Source: an uncultured Christensenellaceae bacterium | GTDB taxonomy: Bacteria > Bacillota > Clostridia > Christensenellales > Borkfalkiaceae | NCBI GenBank assembly: GCA_910588695.1 | Contig: CAJUOV010000010.1 | Span: forward strand, 1,157 to 65,156 | Direction of reading: 5' to 3' | Length of the DNA: 64,000 bases | Shown here: positions 53,069 through 62,340 of the stretch, one piece after another | Layout of the letters: every line of letters begins with the position of its first letter | Position numbering within the stretch: the stretch's first letter is position 1 | Notes under the pieces: model-generated | What the model was told of the DNA's origin: nothing | Seen by the model: the letters and a program-made list of their open reading frames with translations, nothing else | Database searches by the model: none | Position numbers and translations under genes: made by a program

Positions 53069-54159
53069 CTAAAAGAAACAATTTAGTTGAATTGGCGAGA
53101 TTTCTATTCAGTATTTTAGTTGTCGGCTATCATATTCAAATGACTTTTTTAGGCGACGACATAAATTTTTTTGAGAACGGCGCACTTGCCGTTGAGTTCT
53201 TCTTTCTGATTTCGGGTTATTTCCTTGCAAGGTCTATTGAAAAAATAAGCGCAAAGGAAAATTATAACCCTGCGCTTGAAAGTTGCCGTTTTATGGGTAA
53301 TAAGATTAAAGGAATTTTACCCACGCATTTAACGGCTATTATAGTAATTATTGTCGTATTATTGACTTATAATTTTGCTAATTCTGGCAATATAATTCTG
53401 AACGGCTTGCCGAGTATATTTTTAGTGCAAATGGGCGGCGTGTGGACGAACGCCTATGCAAGCGCGCTCATCGTTCCCGAATGGTATTTGTCGTCAATGC
53501 TCTTATGTATGCTGTTTATAGTACCCGTTGCATTGCTGTTAAGAAAGAAAATCAAGAAAGGAATTTTAGTAATTCCTATTTTGCTTGGCGTTTTAGGCGT
53601 TATAGCTGTTATTTATGGACTTTGTACGAATTGGGCATTTACAACGACTTTTGTCTATGATTTAAGAGCTTGGGGCGAAATGTGCGTAGGTATGTTTACT
53701 TATTATCTTTCTACCGTCATAACAAAAAAAGACTTAAAAGCCGCACCGTCGGTAATTTTGAAAGTTGTTGAAATGATTTGTTATTGTGCACCGATAATTC
53801 TCGGTTTTATTCCTATAAATAAAAGTTTGGAACCCGTTTGTATGGTTGTCGCCGTAGTATGTATATTTGTTGCAATCTCGATTACGTTTGCAGGCAAGGG
53901 CGTAGCTGTTACAAATTCAAAGGTAAATAAAGCGTTCGGTTATCTCGGCAGTTTATCGTTAGCAATATATTTGTTTCACCCCGTAATAATAACTCTGTTG
54001 GAATATGTCGGCGGTCTTAAAATATGGGCTATTTATGCAATTGTTTTTGCGGTATCTATTGTTTCAGCCGTTATTTTTAATCTCATTGTTATGCTGTTCA
54101 AAGGGCTGATAAAAACAATTAAAAGCCGCAAAGCAGAGAATATTGAAATTGCAAATTAA
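53065..54159 (+). CDS. Acyltransferase family 3 integral membrane protein
   Basis: A 364-residue membrane protein of the OafA/acyltransferase-3 family, which transfers acetyl or other acyl groups to extracytoplasmic glycans. The N-terminus RNNLVELARFLFSILVVGYHIQM carries the conserved R...H of the family (histidine near residue 22), followed by FFFLISGYFLARSIEK. About ten hydrophobic segments follow, the last at WAIYAIVFAVSIVSAVIFNLIVML. The start at 53065 is chosen for ACGGAGGCTAAA. It is lower in GC than its neighbours and stands alone between terminators, suggesting a separately acquired cassette. The substrate may be a cell wall or capsule sugar. Confidence 0.88.
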   Translation: MTKRNNLVELARFLFSILVVGYHIQMTFLGDDINFFENGALAVEFFFLISGYFLARSIEKISAKENYNPALESCRFMGNKIKGILPTHLTAIIVIIVVLLTYNFANSGNIILNGLPSIFLVQMGGVWTNAYASALIVPEWYLSSMLLCMLFIVPVALLLRKKIKKGILVIPILLGVLGVIAVIYGLCTNWAFTTTFVYDLRAWGEMCVGMFTYYLSTVITKKDLKAAPSVILKVVEMICYCAPIILGFIPINKSLEPVCMVVAVVCIFVAISITFAGKGVAVTNSKVNKAFGYLGSLSLAIYLFHPVIITLLEYVGGLKIWAIYAIVFAVSIVSAVIFNLIVMLFKGLIKTIKSRKAENIEIAN

Positions 54160-54306
54160 ACTTGATATGATAATAATTACCTATTTTAGTTCTTCGGTTC
54201 GATGTAGGTCAACAATTTTTCACCAATGTCGTTAAAGTTTGAACACCTAAAAACGGAATACATTTTCGTGAACGGTGTCGCGGACTTTATCGCATACAAC
54301 TAAACG
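54160..54306 (+). other. Region after the acyltransferase with a possible gene fragment
   Basis: A 25-codon frame (MSLKFEHL start, GVADFIAYN end) closes at 54303, just before the shared terminator. It looks protein-like and may be the tail of a lost gene, but has no ribosome binding site. Confidence 0.25.
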
Positions 54307-54340
54307 AAAAAGCACAAGGTATTTATACCTTGTGCTTTTT
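54307..54340. terminator. Bidirectional terminator between the acyltransferase and glycogen phosphorylase
   Basis: A 15-bp perfect stem AAAAAGCACAAGGTA/TACCTTGTGCTTTTT with loop TTTA and T-runs on both strands. It serves the plus-strand acyltransferase and the minus-strand maltodextrin operon. The 158 bp from here to the glgP stop hold no gene that I can see. Confidence 0.92.
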
Positions 54341-54498
54341 CAATGTGTCCATGCTACGGCACTATGATTAACGGTGACAATCAATGCACTATTTTCTATA
54401 ATATTTTTATGCCTTATCGCAATGACTTGTTACGATACTCCACCCGTAACTCGACATATGTGTTACTTATCCCTAAATTAAAAGACTCCCTCAACGTT

Positions 54499-56748
54499 TC
54501 AGTCGGTAATGTTCCAGATCTCCTCTGCATATTCCATGATCGTTCTGTCGGAGGAAAAAAACGCGGAATTCGCCGTGTTTTTCAGTTGTTTTGTTGCAAA
54601 CGATTTTTGATCCTTGTAGTCTGTATTGATTTTGAGCAACGCTTCCACATAACTCTGTAAATCGTGCAATACGAAATAATGATCGGGTTTATGCCATGAA
54701 GCTCCTACAATCAATGCATCGTATAGATCCTTGAAGCAACCCGTTCCGCCGTCCGAAAAAGTGCCGTCCGTCAACGCAGATACGGCGTAGCGGTGCAATG
54801 CGTTTTTCTGCATCAGTTTTGCGGGTTCGTACCCTTCGGTTTTCAGCTTTTCTATCTCATCGACTTCTGCGCCGAAGATATAGTTATTTTCCTTGCCCGC
54901 AAGTTCAACGATCTCTATATTCGCGCCGTCCATTGTCCCGCAAGTGACCGCGCCGTTCATCATGAATTTCATATTGCCCGTACCGCTCGCTTCAAGCCCG
55001 GCAGTGGAAACCTGCAAAGATACGTCCGTTCCCGCCACGATTTTTTCTGCGTAAGATACGTTATAGTTCTGTACGAACACAACCTTCAAAAATTTGTTCG
55101 TCTGTTCGTCCGAATTAAGTTTATCCGCGACCTCGTTGATAAACTTTATGATCGCCTTGGCGCGTTTATAGCTCGGTGCGCTCTTTGCCCCGAACACAAA
55201 CACGGATGGCTGAAAATCTTTAACCGTTCCGTCCTTCAAACCCTTGTATATTTCAAGGATCGCAAAAGCCGTCATGAGTTGCCGTTTGTATTCGTGCAAT
55301 CTCTTGACCTGTGAATACACGATAAAATTTTCCGGTATATCGATCCCTTCATGCTTTTTTATATAATCAAAAAGCTGCTTTCTTTTAACCGCTTTCACGC
55401 GAACGAACTCGTTCGTGATCTCCGGGATATGCCCGTTCAAACCGCAAAGCAGCGAAATGTCCGAACGCCATTCCTTGCCGATCGTGTTATCTATCAATTC
55501 AGACAGTTCGCGGTTGCAAAGCATGAGCCACCTGCGTTGCGTAATGCCGTTGGTCTTATTTTGGAACTTTTCGGGATAATATCGATACGCCGTTCTGAAA
55601 AGGCTGTCTTTCAAAATTTCGGTATGTAGTTTTGCAACGCCGTTAACCGTTTTCCCTATATATACCGCAAGATTTGCCATTGAAAATCTGTCCGAAGAAT
55701 ATATCGCCATATCCGACGCTTCCTCTTCCGAACAGTTCAATTTATCGAAATCTTCCTTTTGTTTTAAGTGTAATTTAATAAGCAACGCGTAAATATCGGG
55801 CAAGATCTTTTTAACCTGCCCCGCATCCCAGCACTCCAAAGCCTCCGGCATGATCGTATGGTTGGTGTAGGCAAACGTTTTTCTTGCAATTTCAACTGCG
55901 TCGGAAAAATTTACCTGATAATCCGCTATCAGTATTCTGATAAATTCAGCGATCGCCAACACGGGATGCGTATCGTTGAGCTGGATTACGTTAAAGTCCG
56001 CAAAATTATGGAATTTTCTACCGTAAAGTTTCACATGCTTTTCGATCAGTTCCCCTACCGCCGCCGCAGAGAAGAAATACTCCTGCCGAAGCCTTAACAG
56101 TTTCCCCTCTTCCGTATCGTCTGCGGGATAGAGATATTCGCTTATTTTTTGCGCTTCTTCATCACCTTCCGCCTGCCACAGCCGCAAAACATTAATGCGC
56201 TTGCCAAATACGGGCATATCGTAAGGCACTGCCGTAACCGTCATATCTGCAAACCGAACCGTGCGTTTCTCGTTTTCCCTTCTGATGCTCCAAGGATCGC
56301 CAAACCGCTGCCAATCGTCCGGAAGTTCCACTTGGAAGCCGTTCTCGATTGCCTGTTTAAAAAGCCCGTACCGATATCTGATGCCGTAGCCCTGCAACGG
56401 AAGTCCAAGTCCCGCCGCAGAATCAAGAAAACACGCCGCAAGCCTGCCCAAACCGCCGTTTCCGAGCGCCGCATCCTCGATCTCCTCGAATATGTTGATA
56501 TCAATTCCCTTCTGTGCAAGGATATTTCTTGTTTCATCCAGAACGCCGAGTTCCATGAGGTTATTGAAAAAACTGCGTCCTATCAAAAATTCCATCGAAA
56601 GATAATAAGCGTTTTTTACGACGGGTCTTTGCTCCTTGCGCAAACCGAAAATCATAGCAAGCGATGATATCTCGTTATATAACTCTTGCGTGGTTTTCCC
56701 TTCCGTTTTCAATTCTTCCAGTTGTTTAATAAACTCCGTTGTTTCCAT
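54499..56748 (-). CDS. glgP: Glycogen/maltodextrin phosphorylase
   Basis: Releases glucose-1-phosphate from alpha-1,4-glucans using phosphate and PLP. The 749-residue protein has AYYLSMEFLIGRSF, ALGNGGLGRLAACFLDS, GYGIRYRYGLFKQ, NDTHPVLAI and NHTIMPEALECW, NKTNGITQRRWL, SQVKRLHEYKRQ, and STAGLEASGTGNMKFMMNGAVTCGTMDGAN. It is slightly shorter than E. coli GlgP/MalP, but no motif is missing. It lies 3 bp after the MalK-type gene as the last gene of the maltodextrin operon, so its likely substrate is imported maltodextrin. The transcript ends at the shared terminator. Confidence 0.96.
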   Translation of the reverse strand: METTEFIKQLEELKTEGKTTQELYNEISSLAMIFGLRKEQRPVVKNAYYLSMEFLIGRSFFNNLMELGVLDETRNILAQKGIDINIFEEIEDAALGNGGLGRLAACFLDSAAGLGLPLQGYGIRYRYGLFKQAIENGFQVELPDDWQRFGDPWSIRRENEKRTVRFADMTVTAVPYDMPVFGKRINVLRLWQAEGDEEAQKISEYLYPADDTEEGKLLRLRQEYFFSAAAVGELIEKHVKLYGRKFHNFADFNVIQLNDTHPVLAIAEFIRILIADYQVNFSDAVEIARKTFAYTNHTIMPEALECWDAGQVKKILPDIYALLIKLHLKQKEDFDKLNCSEEEASDMAIYSSDRFSMANLAVYIGKTVNGVAKLHTEILKDSLFRTAYRYYPEKFQNKTNGITQRRWLMLCNRELSELIDNTIGKEWRSDISLLCGLNGHIPEITNEFVRVKAVKRKQLFDYIKKHEGIDIPENFIVYSQVKRLHEYKRQLMTAFAILEIYKGLKDGTVKDFQPSVFVFGAKSAPSYKRAKAIIKFINEVADKLNSDEQTNKFLKVVFVQNYNVSYAEKIVAGTDVSLQVSTAGLEASGTGNMKFMMNGAVTCGTMDGANIEIVELAGKENNYIFGAEVDEIEKLKTEGYEPAKLMQKNALHRYAVSALTDGTFSDGGTGCFKDLYDALIVGASWHKPDHYFVLHDLQSYVEALLKINTDYKDQKSFATKQLKNTANSAFFSSDRTIMEYAEEIWNITD

Positions 56749-56751
56749 AAC

Positions 56752-58653
56752 TTAAATAATTTTGATCTCCCTCTCGATTTCCACAATTCCGACGTGCTCA
56801 AAATCAGGCAACAAGCAAATATTGCCGTTATATTCCGCCTCTGTTTTCACATAGATGAAACTGTCTCCGACTTTACATTTTAAGTATTTTTCCGTGCCGT
56901 AATCAAGCGTTTGCACCGCTTCCGCCGCAATTCCGCTCTCGGCTACCGCGATCTTATCGATACCGCACTCCAATCTCAGATTTGCGGCATACGCATTCTT
57001 GATCCCGAGCGCGGTAAATATTTTCTGCGCCGTTTCATCCGCTACACCAAAAAACGCGCCTGCAACCGTCAACCCGAACTGCACGCTCTTCTTCTTTTTC
57101 GCCTTTCCGTTGACTTCAACCCTTTCACAAATTTTCTTCTTAATAAATTTACAAGGGAATGCGTTGACCTCAGGCAAGGGCAAAATTTTATTTTCGCCGT
57201 CCGCCGTGACCGTTATTTTTTTGAAATCAATCCCCACGCACACCGTTTTCGCATCCACGGGTTCAGACAAAACGGCATACAACCGCTTTCCGCCGAGCGT
57301 TAAGGACAGAAGATAAACTCCGTTGATCTCTTCGCAGGAAACGACCTCCGCTTGCAGCTCTCCGTTCAGCGTGACGGCGTCAGTGGGCAAAAGCAGTTCG
57401 CCTTTCAGATCTTCCGTATTAACCGATGCGGGCAACCGGATCTCGGCACCGAGGAATTTTATTTTCCCTTTACTGATCTCGCAGTCGAGATAGTTATATT
57501 CCGGAACGCGCGGCAACACGGATTCCTCCGTTTTTTTATCGAACAAGTGCACGCGGTTGATATTCAATGCCGCCTCCACTACGTCTCCGGCTTTCAATTC
57601 CCGTCCGCTGTTATCCTTAATAATGATCCTCGTCGAACTTTCCACATACCCGTCGCCGTTCGGATTGATGTCTCCGTAAACAAGCGTTTCGCTGCCGAGG
57701 TCTTCCTTATGAGAAACAACTACTTTTACAACTGCCTTATTATTCTTGACATCGTCGCTCGCAAGTGATATATCCTCGGGACGAAGCCCAATATATACGA
57801 CGGAATTACCGTCGAGGTAAGAGGGTTTTGCCTTATAAAGCAAGGAATAAGGTACGGTGATCTCCGCGTCCGTATACTCGAATTTGATCTGTACGTCATC
57901 GCCTTTTTTCAAAAGCGTTCCCTCGAAGAAATTCATCTGCGGCGTTCCGATAAAGCCTGCAACGAATTTATTGCCCGGATAATTGTACAGATTTTTAGGG
58001 GTATCGATCTGCTGCACGAGCCCGTCTTTCATAACAACGATCCGCGTTCCCATGGTCATTGCCTCCACCTGGTCGTGCGTAACGTAAATAAACGTCGTTT
58101 GAAGTTTACTGTGCAGTTTGCCGATTTCCGCTCTCATCTGCGTCCTGAGTTTTGCGTCCAGATTAGACAACGGTTCGTCCAGAAGCATCACTTTGGGTTC
58201 GCGTACGATCGCGCGTCCGAGCGCAACGCGCTGTCTTTGTCCGCCGGACATTTCCTTCGGCTTTTTATTGAGATATTCGGTAATACCGAGGATATTCGCC
58301 GCTTCGACCACTTTTCTATGGATTTCATCTTTCGGAAGTTTACGAAGCCGTAACCCGAAGGCGATATTTTCATAAACGGTCATGTGCGGATAGAGCGCGT
58401 AGTTCTGAAACACCATTGCAATATCCCTGTCTTTCGGCTCCATATCGTTTACGATCAAATCGCCTATTTTCAGTTCCCCTGCCGAAATATCTTCTAGCCC
58501 CGCAATCATGCGGAGCGTAGTGGATTTTCCGCAACCGGACGGTCCCACGAATACGATAAACTCCTTATCCTGTATTTGCATATTGAAGTCTTTTACCGCC
58601 TTCGTTCCGTTCGGATACACTTTATAAATATGTGTCAATGTAACGTCTGCCAT
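56752..58653 (-). CDS. Maltodextrin ABC transporter ATP-binding protein with a long C-terminal extension
   Basis: The ATPase of a MalFGK-type importer. Residues 1-370 are standard MalK/MsmX: Walker A GPSGCGKSTT, FQNYALYPHMTVYENIAFGL, signature SGGQRQRVALGRAI, Walker B VMLLDEPLSNLDA, H-loop YVTHDQVEAMTMG, then MOBE/TOBE strands with VYIGLRPEDI and DLGSETLVYG. About 260 further residues follow, of which LPRVPEYNYLDCEIS and LLLPTDAVTLNGEL look like more OB-type sensor strands and the rest is novel beta-rich sequence. Usual length is about 370. The extension may sense sugar or bind a regulator. Start with an AAGGAG site, 10 bp after MalG. Confidence 0.9.
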   Translation of the reverse strand: MADVTLTHIYKVYPNGTKAVKDFNMQIQDKEFIVFVGPSGCGKSTTLRMIAGLEDISAGELKIGDLIVNDMEPKDRDIAMVFQNYALYPHMTVYENIAFGLRLRKLPKDEIHRKVVEAANILGITEYLNKKPKEMSGGQRQRVALGRAIVREPKVMLLDEPLSNLDAKLRTQMRAEIGKLHSKLQTTFIYVTHDQVEAMTMGTRIVVMKDGLVQQIDTPKNLYNYPGNKFVAGFIGTPQMNFFEGTLLKKGDDVQIKFEYTDAEITVPYSLLYKAKPSYLDGNSVVYIGLRPEDISLASDDVKNNKAVVKVVVSHKEDLGSETLVYGDINPNGDGYVESSTRIIIKDNSGRELKAGDVVEAALNINRVHLFDKKTEESVLPRVPEYNYLDCEISKGKIKFLGAEIRLPASVNTEDLKGELLLPTDAVTLNGELQAEVVSCEEINGVYLLSLTLGGKRLYAVLSEPVDAKTVCVGIDFKKITVTADGENKILPLPEVNAFPCKFIKKKICERVEVNGKAKKKKSVQFGLTVAGAFFGVADETAQKIFTALGIKNAYAANLRLECGIDKIAVAESGIAAEAVQTLDYGTEKYLKCKVGDSFIYVKTEAEYNGNICLLPDFEHVGIVEIEREIKII

Positions 58654-58663
58654 TTTAATCTCC

Positions 58664-59527
58664 TTAACCTTTTACCGAGCCGCCCGTGATCCCTTCCACA
58701 TAATACCGCTGCAACCATATAAACAGAGCGGTTATCGGGATGGAAACCACGACCGCAGCCGCACAAAATACCGCAAAATACCCGTCGCTCATCAATGAGG
58801 AATTATCAAGCCACGATTTCATTCCCACTGCAACCGTAAATTGATCGGGATCTCCGAGCATGATAAACGACGAGAACATATACTCGCCCCACGGCGCGAT
58901 AAACGCCGATAAAACCGTGTAAATGATGATGGGCTTTGCAAGCGGCAAAATAATTTTTATGAAAACCGTATGCCTGCTTGCGCCGTCTATCCTTGCGGCT
59001 TCGTCGAGCGATTTGGATATCGTATCGAAAAAGCCTTTACAGATATAATACTGCATCGCCGAGCTCGCAGAATAGACCAGGATCAGTCCCAATAAATTTT
59101 GCGTCAGGTTGATTTCTTTCAGCACAAAATACACTGCCGTCATCGAAAGGAAGCCGGGGAACATACCAAGAACGAGCATGACGTTCATGAGCGGCTTACG
59201 CATTTTGAAACGAAGTCTTGACAAAGCGTAGCTCGTTGCAAGAATTATGATCGTCTGAAAAATCGTAACCGCAACCGAAACGAGCAACGTGTTGCCGTAC
59301 CATCTTAAAAACTTCGTTTCGGTAAACAGTTTAATATAGTTATCAAACGACCATTGCTTCGGAAAGATATAGTCTGCCGAAGTACCTACCGCCTCCCCGC
59401 GGAACGAAAGGATGATCATCAGCAGAAAAGGTATCAGCCAGATGACCGAAATGATGATCAGGATCGCGTGTATTGCGACCAGCGACGCGCGCTCCGCGCC
59501 CTTCTTGCTCCTGTATTTCATTTTCAT
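58664..59527 (-). CDS. malG: Maltodextrin ABC transporter permease (MalG type)
   Basis: A 287-residue permease with six membrane segments. It begins KMKYRSKKGAER, then HAILIIISVIWLIPFLLMIIL. The EAA loop that docks on the ATPase reads SLDEAARIDGASRHTVFIKIILPLAKP. The C-terminus VEGITGGSVKG is typical of MalG-type proteins. Its ATG overlaps the MalF stop by one base (TAATG). It pairs with MalF to form the channel. Confidence 0.94.
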   Translation of the reverse strand: MKMKYRSKKGAERASLVAIHAILIIISVIWLIPFLLMIILSFRGEAVGTSADYIFPKQWSFDNYIKLFTETKFLRWYGNTLLVSVAVTIFQTIIILATSYALSRLRFKMRKPLMNVMLVLGMFPGFLSMTAVYFVLKEINLTQNLLGLILVYSASSAMQYYICKGFFDTISKSLDEAARIDGASRHTVFIKIILPLAKPIIIYTVLSAFIAPWGEYMFSSFIMLGDPDQFTVAVGMKSWLDNSSLMSDGYFAVFCAAAVVVSIPITALFIWLQRYYVEGITGGSVKG

Positions 59528-61041
59528 TACATGAATTCCTCCTCGTTTTTAACCGATTTGGAACGGTTGTAAAGAATCAGCGAAAGCACCGCGACGATAA
59601 CGAACGTGAAAATACCGATAACCGAAGCGACTCCGTACTGACTTTCTGTTACCGTGAGTTTGTAGAGCCAGGTGATCAGCAAATCTGTTTTTCCTGCGCC
59701 TGTAGGAACACCCGACATATCCAACGGCGGATTTCCGCCGGACAAGAGAAAGATCACATTAAAGTTATTAAGGTTCCCAATGAACTGCGTGATCAGATAA
59801 GGCGCGGTAACGTGAAGCATATAAGGAAGGGTTATTTTCATATACGCCCTGATGGGACCCGCTCCGTCCATTCTTGCCGATTCGTACAAATCCTGAGGAA
59901 TGTTCATAAGGATTCCCGTGCAGATCAGCATCGTATACGGGATTCCTATCCACATATTGATGATGATGATCATTACCCTTGAAAGCGTTCCGTCCGTTAA
60001 AAACGGAATGGGTTTATCGATCCAGCCCCATTTCAGCATCAGGTTATTGAGCAAACCCTGATCTGCAAGCAGTTGCGACATAAACATGAGCGATACGAAT
60101 TGCGGAATGGCAATCGTCATAACGAGGATCGTCCGCCAAAGTTTCTTGCATCTGACGCCCTTCTTATTGATGAGGATCGCAACGATCATGCCGAGAATAT
60201 AATTCGAAAAAGTTGCAAAAAACGCCCACACGACCGTCCACAGCAAAACTTCCGTAAACGTAAACGCAAATACTTTGCTGTTTGCCGAAATCCCGCCGCC
60301 AAGCACGTTCACAAAATTTTCAAAACCCACCCATTGAAACAGCTCGCTCGGAGGCATATGCGCTTTATCGTAATTAGTAAACGCGATAAATACCATAAAG
60401 AAAATGGGTAAAATGGTGAAAATCACAAGCCCGAGCATCGGGATGGAGAGCAACGTTTTATGATAGTTTTCATCCGCATAAGAATGGATATCGTCTTTTA
60501 CCGAGGGCAAATGCAAACGAGCTTCCTGAAACTGCTGAGAGAGGTAATTCCCTTTTACGTTATGATACCACATATAGACGAACGCCGCTATGACAAACAA
60601 AGTCAACAACGAATACAGAAGTATCAAAAGGCTGTTATCGTAATAGGTATAGGTTGTAATTCCCGTTAACGGATCTTTTCCGGTCACAACGGCAACCTCG
60701 CCCAGACTGCCCATTTTGGCAAGATACTTCCAACCGAAGAAAACCATATACAGAACGAACAGCACCTCGAAGAACAAATATAAAATTCCGCGAAGAACCT
60801 GTTTGCGGCAAATCAACCCGAACCCCATTACCGCAAACGAAGTGCGCGTTTTCCAATCGCCTTCCTTTGCCGCCGCGCCGATATTTACGAAGATTCCCAC
60901 AAAAGCAAGCCAAAACTTTTTAAGTTTTTTGGGAATCGCCTTGAAGAACGCCGCGAACGCAGACGGCAACCGCTTAAAAAATCCCTTGAAATTATACCAG
61001 AACTTTTCCAACGGCGACATTTTCAAATATTCCAGATTCAT
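59527..61041 (-). CDS. malF: Maltodextrin ABC transporter permease (MalF type) with an extended N-terminus
   Basis: A 504-residue permease. The C-terminal 300 residues are a standard MalF core with the EAA loop DLYESARMDGAGPIRAYMKITLPYML and GGNPPLDMSGVPTGAGKTDLLITWLYKL. The N-terminal 200 residues hold a basic helical lead (WYNFKGFFKRLPSAFAAFFKAIPKKLKKF), then membrane segments at LYLFFEVLFVLYMVFFG and LILLYSLLTLFVIAAFVYM, longer than in Gram-positive MalF proteins of about 430 residues. It lies 33 bp after the binding protein. Confidence 0.93.
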   Translation of the reverse strand: MNLEYLKMSPLEKFWYNFKGFFKRLPSAFAAFFKAIPKKLKKFWLAFVGIFVNIGAAAKEGDWKTRTSFAVMGFGLICRKQVLRGILYLFFEVLFVLYMVFFGWKYLAKMGSLGEVAVVTGKDPLTGITTYTYYDNSLLILLYSLLTLFVIAAFVYMWYHNVKGNYLSQQFQEARLHLPSVKDDIHSYADENYHKTLLSIPMLGLVIFTILPIFFMVFIAFTNYDKAHMPPSELFQWVGFENFVNVLGGGISANSKVFAFTFTEVLLWTVVWAFFATFSNYILGMIVAILINKKGVRCKKLWRTILVMTIAIPQFVSLMFMSQLLADQGLLNNLMLKWGWIDKPIPFLTDGTLSRVMIIIINMWIGIPYTMLICTGILMNIPQDLYESARMDGAGPIRAYMKITLPYMLHVTAPYLITQFIGNLNNFNVIFLLSGGNPPLDMSGVPTGAGKTDLLITWLYKLTVTESQYGVASVIGIFTFVIVAVLSLILYNRSKSVKNEEEFM

Positions 61042-61074
61042 AGTCTTCTCCGTTTAATTTTTTCGCAACAGAGT

Positions 61075-62340
61075 TTATCTGTTGGTAATGCTCTCTACCA
61101 TTTTATCGAGATAATTCGCATAAGTGAATTTTTCACCATTCGTGCCGGTTTCATCGATAAGTTTATCGATAATGTTCAATCCGTAACTCTTCAACGGTTC
61201 CCAGAAATTGGAAGGCACGGAAGTCTGCTCTACCGCGAACGCGTTCTGCGCGTTCAGCGCCGCAAAGGTAGGATTGTTTTTGATCTCATTCTGATTAGCG
61301 ACTTCGTTATTCGTGGGACCTACCAGGTGCTCTTCAAAACGCTGTTTCTGCATAGCGCCGCTTGAAAGGAACGCCGCAAGCCTATGCGCCTCCACAAGAT
61401 TTTTACTGTGGGGATTTACGCCGAACAGCTTATAACCCTTAAACGAATAGAGCTGTTTCGTTTCTCCGTCTATCGTTACGGTGGGCAGTTTGCAAACGCC
61501 GTAATCTTCGCCGAGGTCGTTTTGAATCCTCTTCGCGTTCCAGGTTCCCGAAACGGCAGCCGCCATCTTACGCGTGCTGAAACCCGTTGTGATGATGTTG
61601 TTATCCGTCCCCTTTCCCGCAAACGCTTTGCTCGACGTAAGCTTTGCAATCGCCTTGGAAGCCTTGATACCGCCTTCGCTGTTGAAATCGATCGTGATAT
61701 TCGTTTCGGTGTAGTTTGCCGAATAATCGTATTCAACATTATAGCTGCAACCGAACGAAAAGAAAAAGCCCGCCGTGTACCAAGGCACGTCGATCGCCCA
61801 GCCGATCGTTTTATTTTTGCTCTCGCATACCGAAATGATCGATTCAAGCGAGCCCGCCTGTTGTTCGTCGGTTATAACCGACTTATCGTAAAACAAAAAG
61901 TATCCGTTATCCGAAGCATACGGATAGCCGTACACCTTTTCCTCCGCCGTGCCCCAGGAAAGGGAACCGGACTTCACGGAGTCAGCGCTGTTATTGGCTT
62001 TTACCTCGTCGAGGAACATCCCGCCCAGCTCTGCAAGCCCGCCTGCTCGCAAAAGCGGAATGAGCTGATCGCTTGAATAGGCGTAAACGTCCGCCGCGGC
62101 AAAGGCATCTTTGCTGACGTTACTGTACGCCATATCCTCTTCCCCGATACCTATTTTAATGTTGTATTTCTGATCGGGGTTTGAATCTTTGAATTCCTGC
62201 ACCATCTTTTTAAGCGTTTCCTGCTGTGCCGCAGAACCCCAAACGGTTAGTTTAAGCCCGCTTTCGCAAGCCGTTAAACTTGCAACCGCGCTTGCGGCAA
62301 GCGTGCCGCAAACAAGTAACGATACGATTCTTTTTCTCAT
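61075..62340 (-). CDS. malE: Maltodextrin-binding lipoprotein (MalE type)
   Basis: A 421-residue extracellular solute-binding lipoprotein. The signal RKRIVSLLVCGTLAASAVASLTAC ends in the lipobox L-T-A-C, so the mature protein is lipid-anchored. The mature part begins KLTVWGSAAQQETLKKMVQEFK and has YGYPYASDNGYFLFYDKSV and MAAAVSGTWNAKRI, as in the MalE family. The start at 62340 is chosen because GGAGGAAAAATATC precedes it; an upstream ATG would cost the signal its normal shape. It overlaps the amylase stop (ATGA), coupling its synthesis to that gene. Confidence 0.93.
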   Translation of the reverse strand: MRKRIVSLLVCGTLAASAVASLTACESGLKLTVWGSAAQQETLKKMVQEFKDSNPDQKYNIKIGIGEEDMAYSNVSKDAFAAADVYAYSSDQLIPLLRAGGLAELGGMFLDEVKANNSADSVKSGSLSWGTAEEKVYGYPYASDNGYFLFYDKSVITDEQQAGSLESIISVCESKNKTIGWAIDVPWYTAGFFFSFGCSYNVEYDYSANYTETNITIDFNSEGGIKASKAIAKLTSSKAFAGKGTDNNIITTGFSTRKMAAAVSGTWNAKRIQNDLGEDYGVCKLPTVTIDGETKQLYSFKGYKLFGVNPHSKNLVEAHRLAAFLSSGAMQKQRFEEHLVGPTNNEVANQNEIKNNPTFAALNAQNAFAVEQTSVPSNFWEPLKSYGLNIIDKLIDETGTNGEKFTYANYLDKMVESITNR

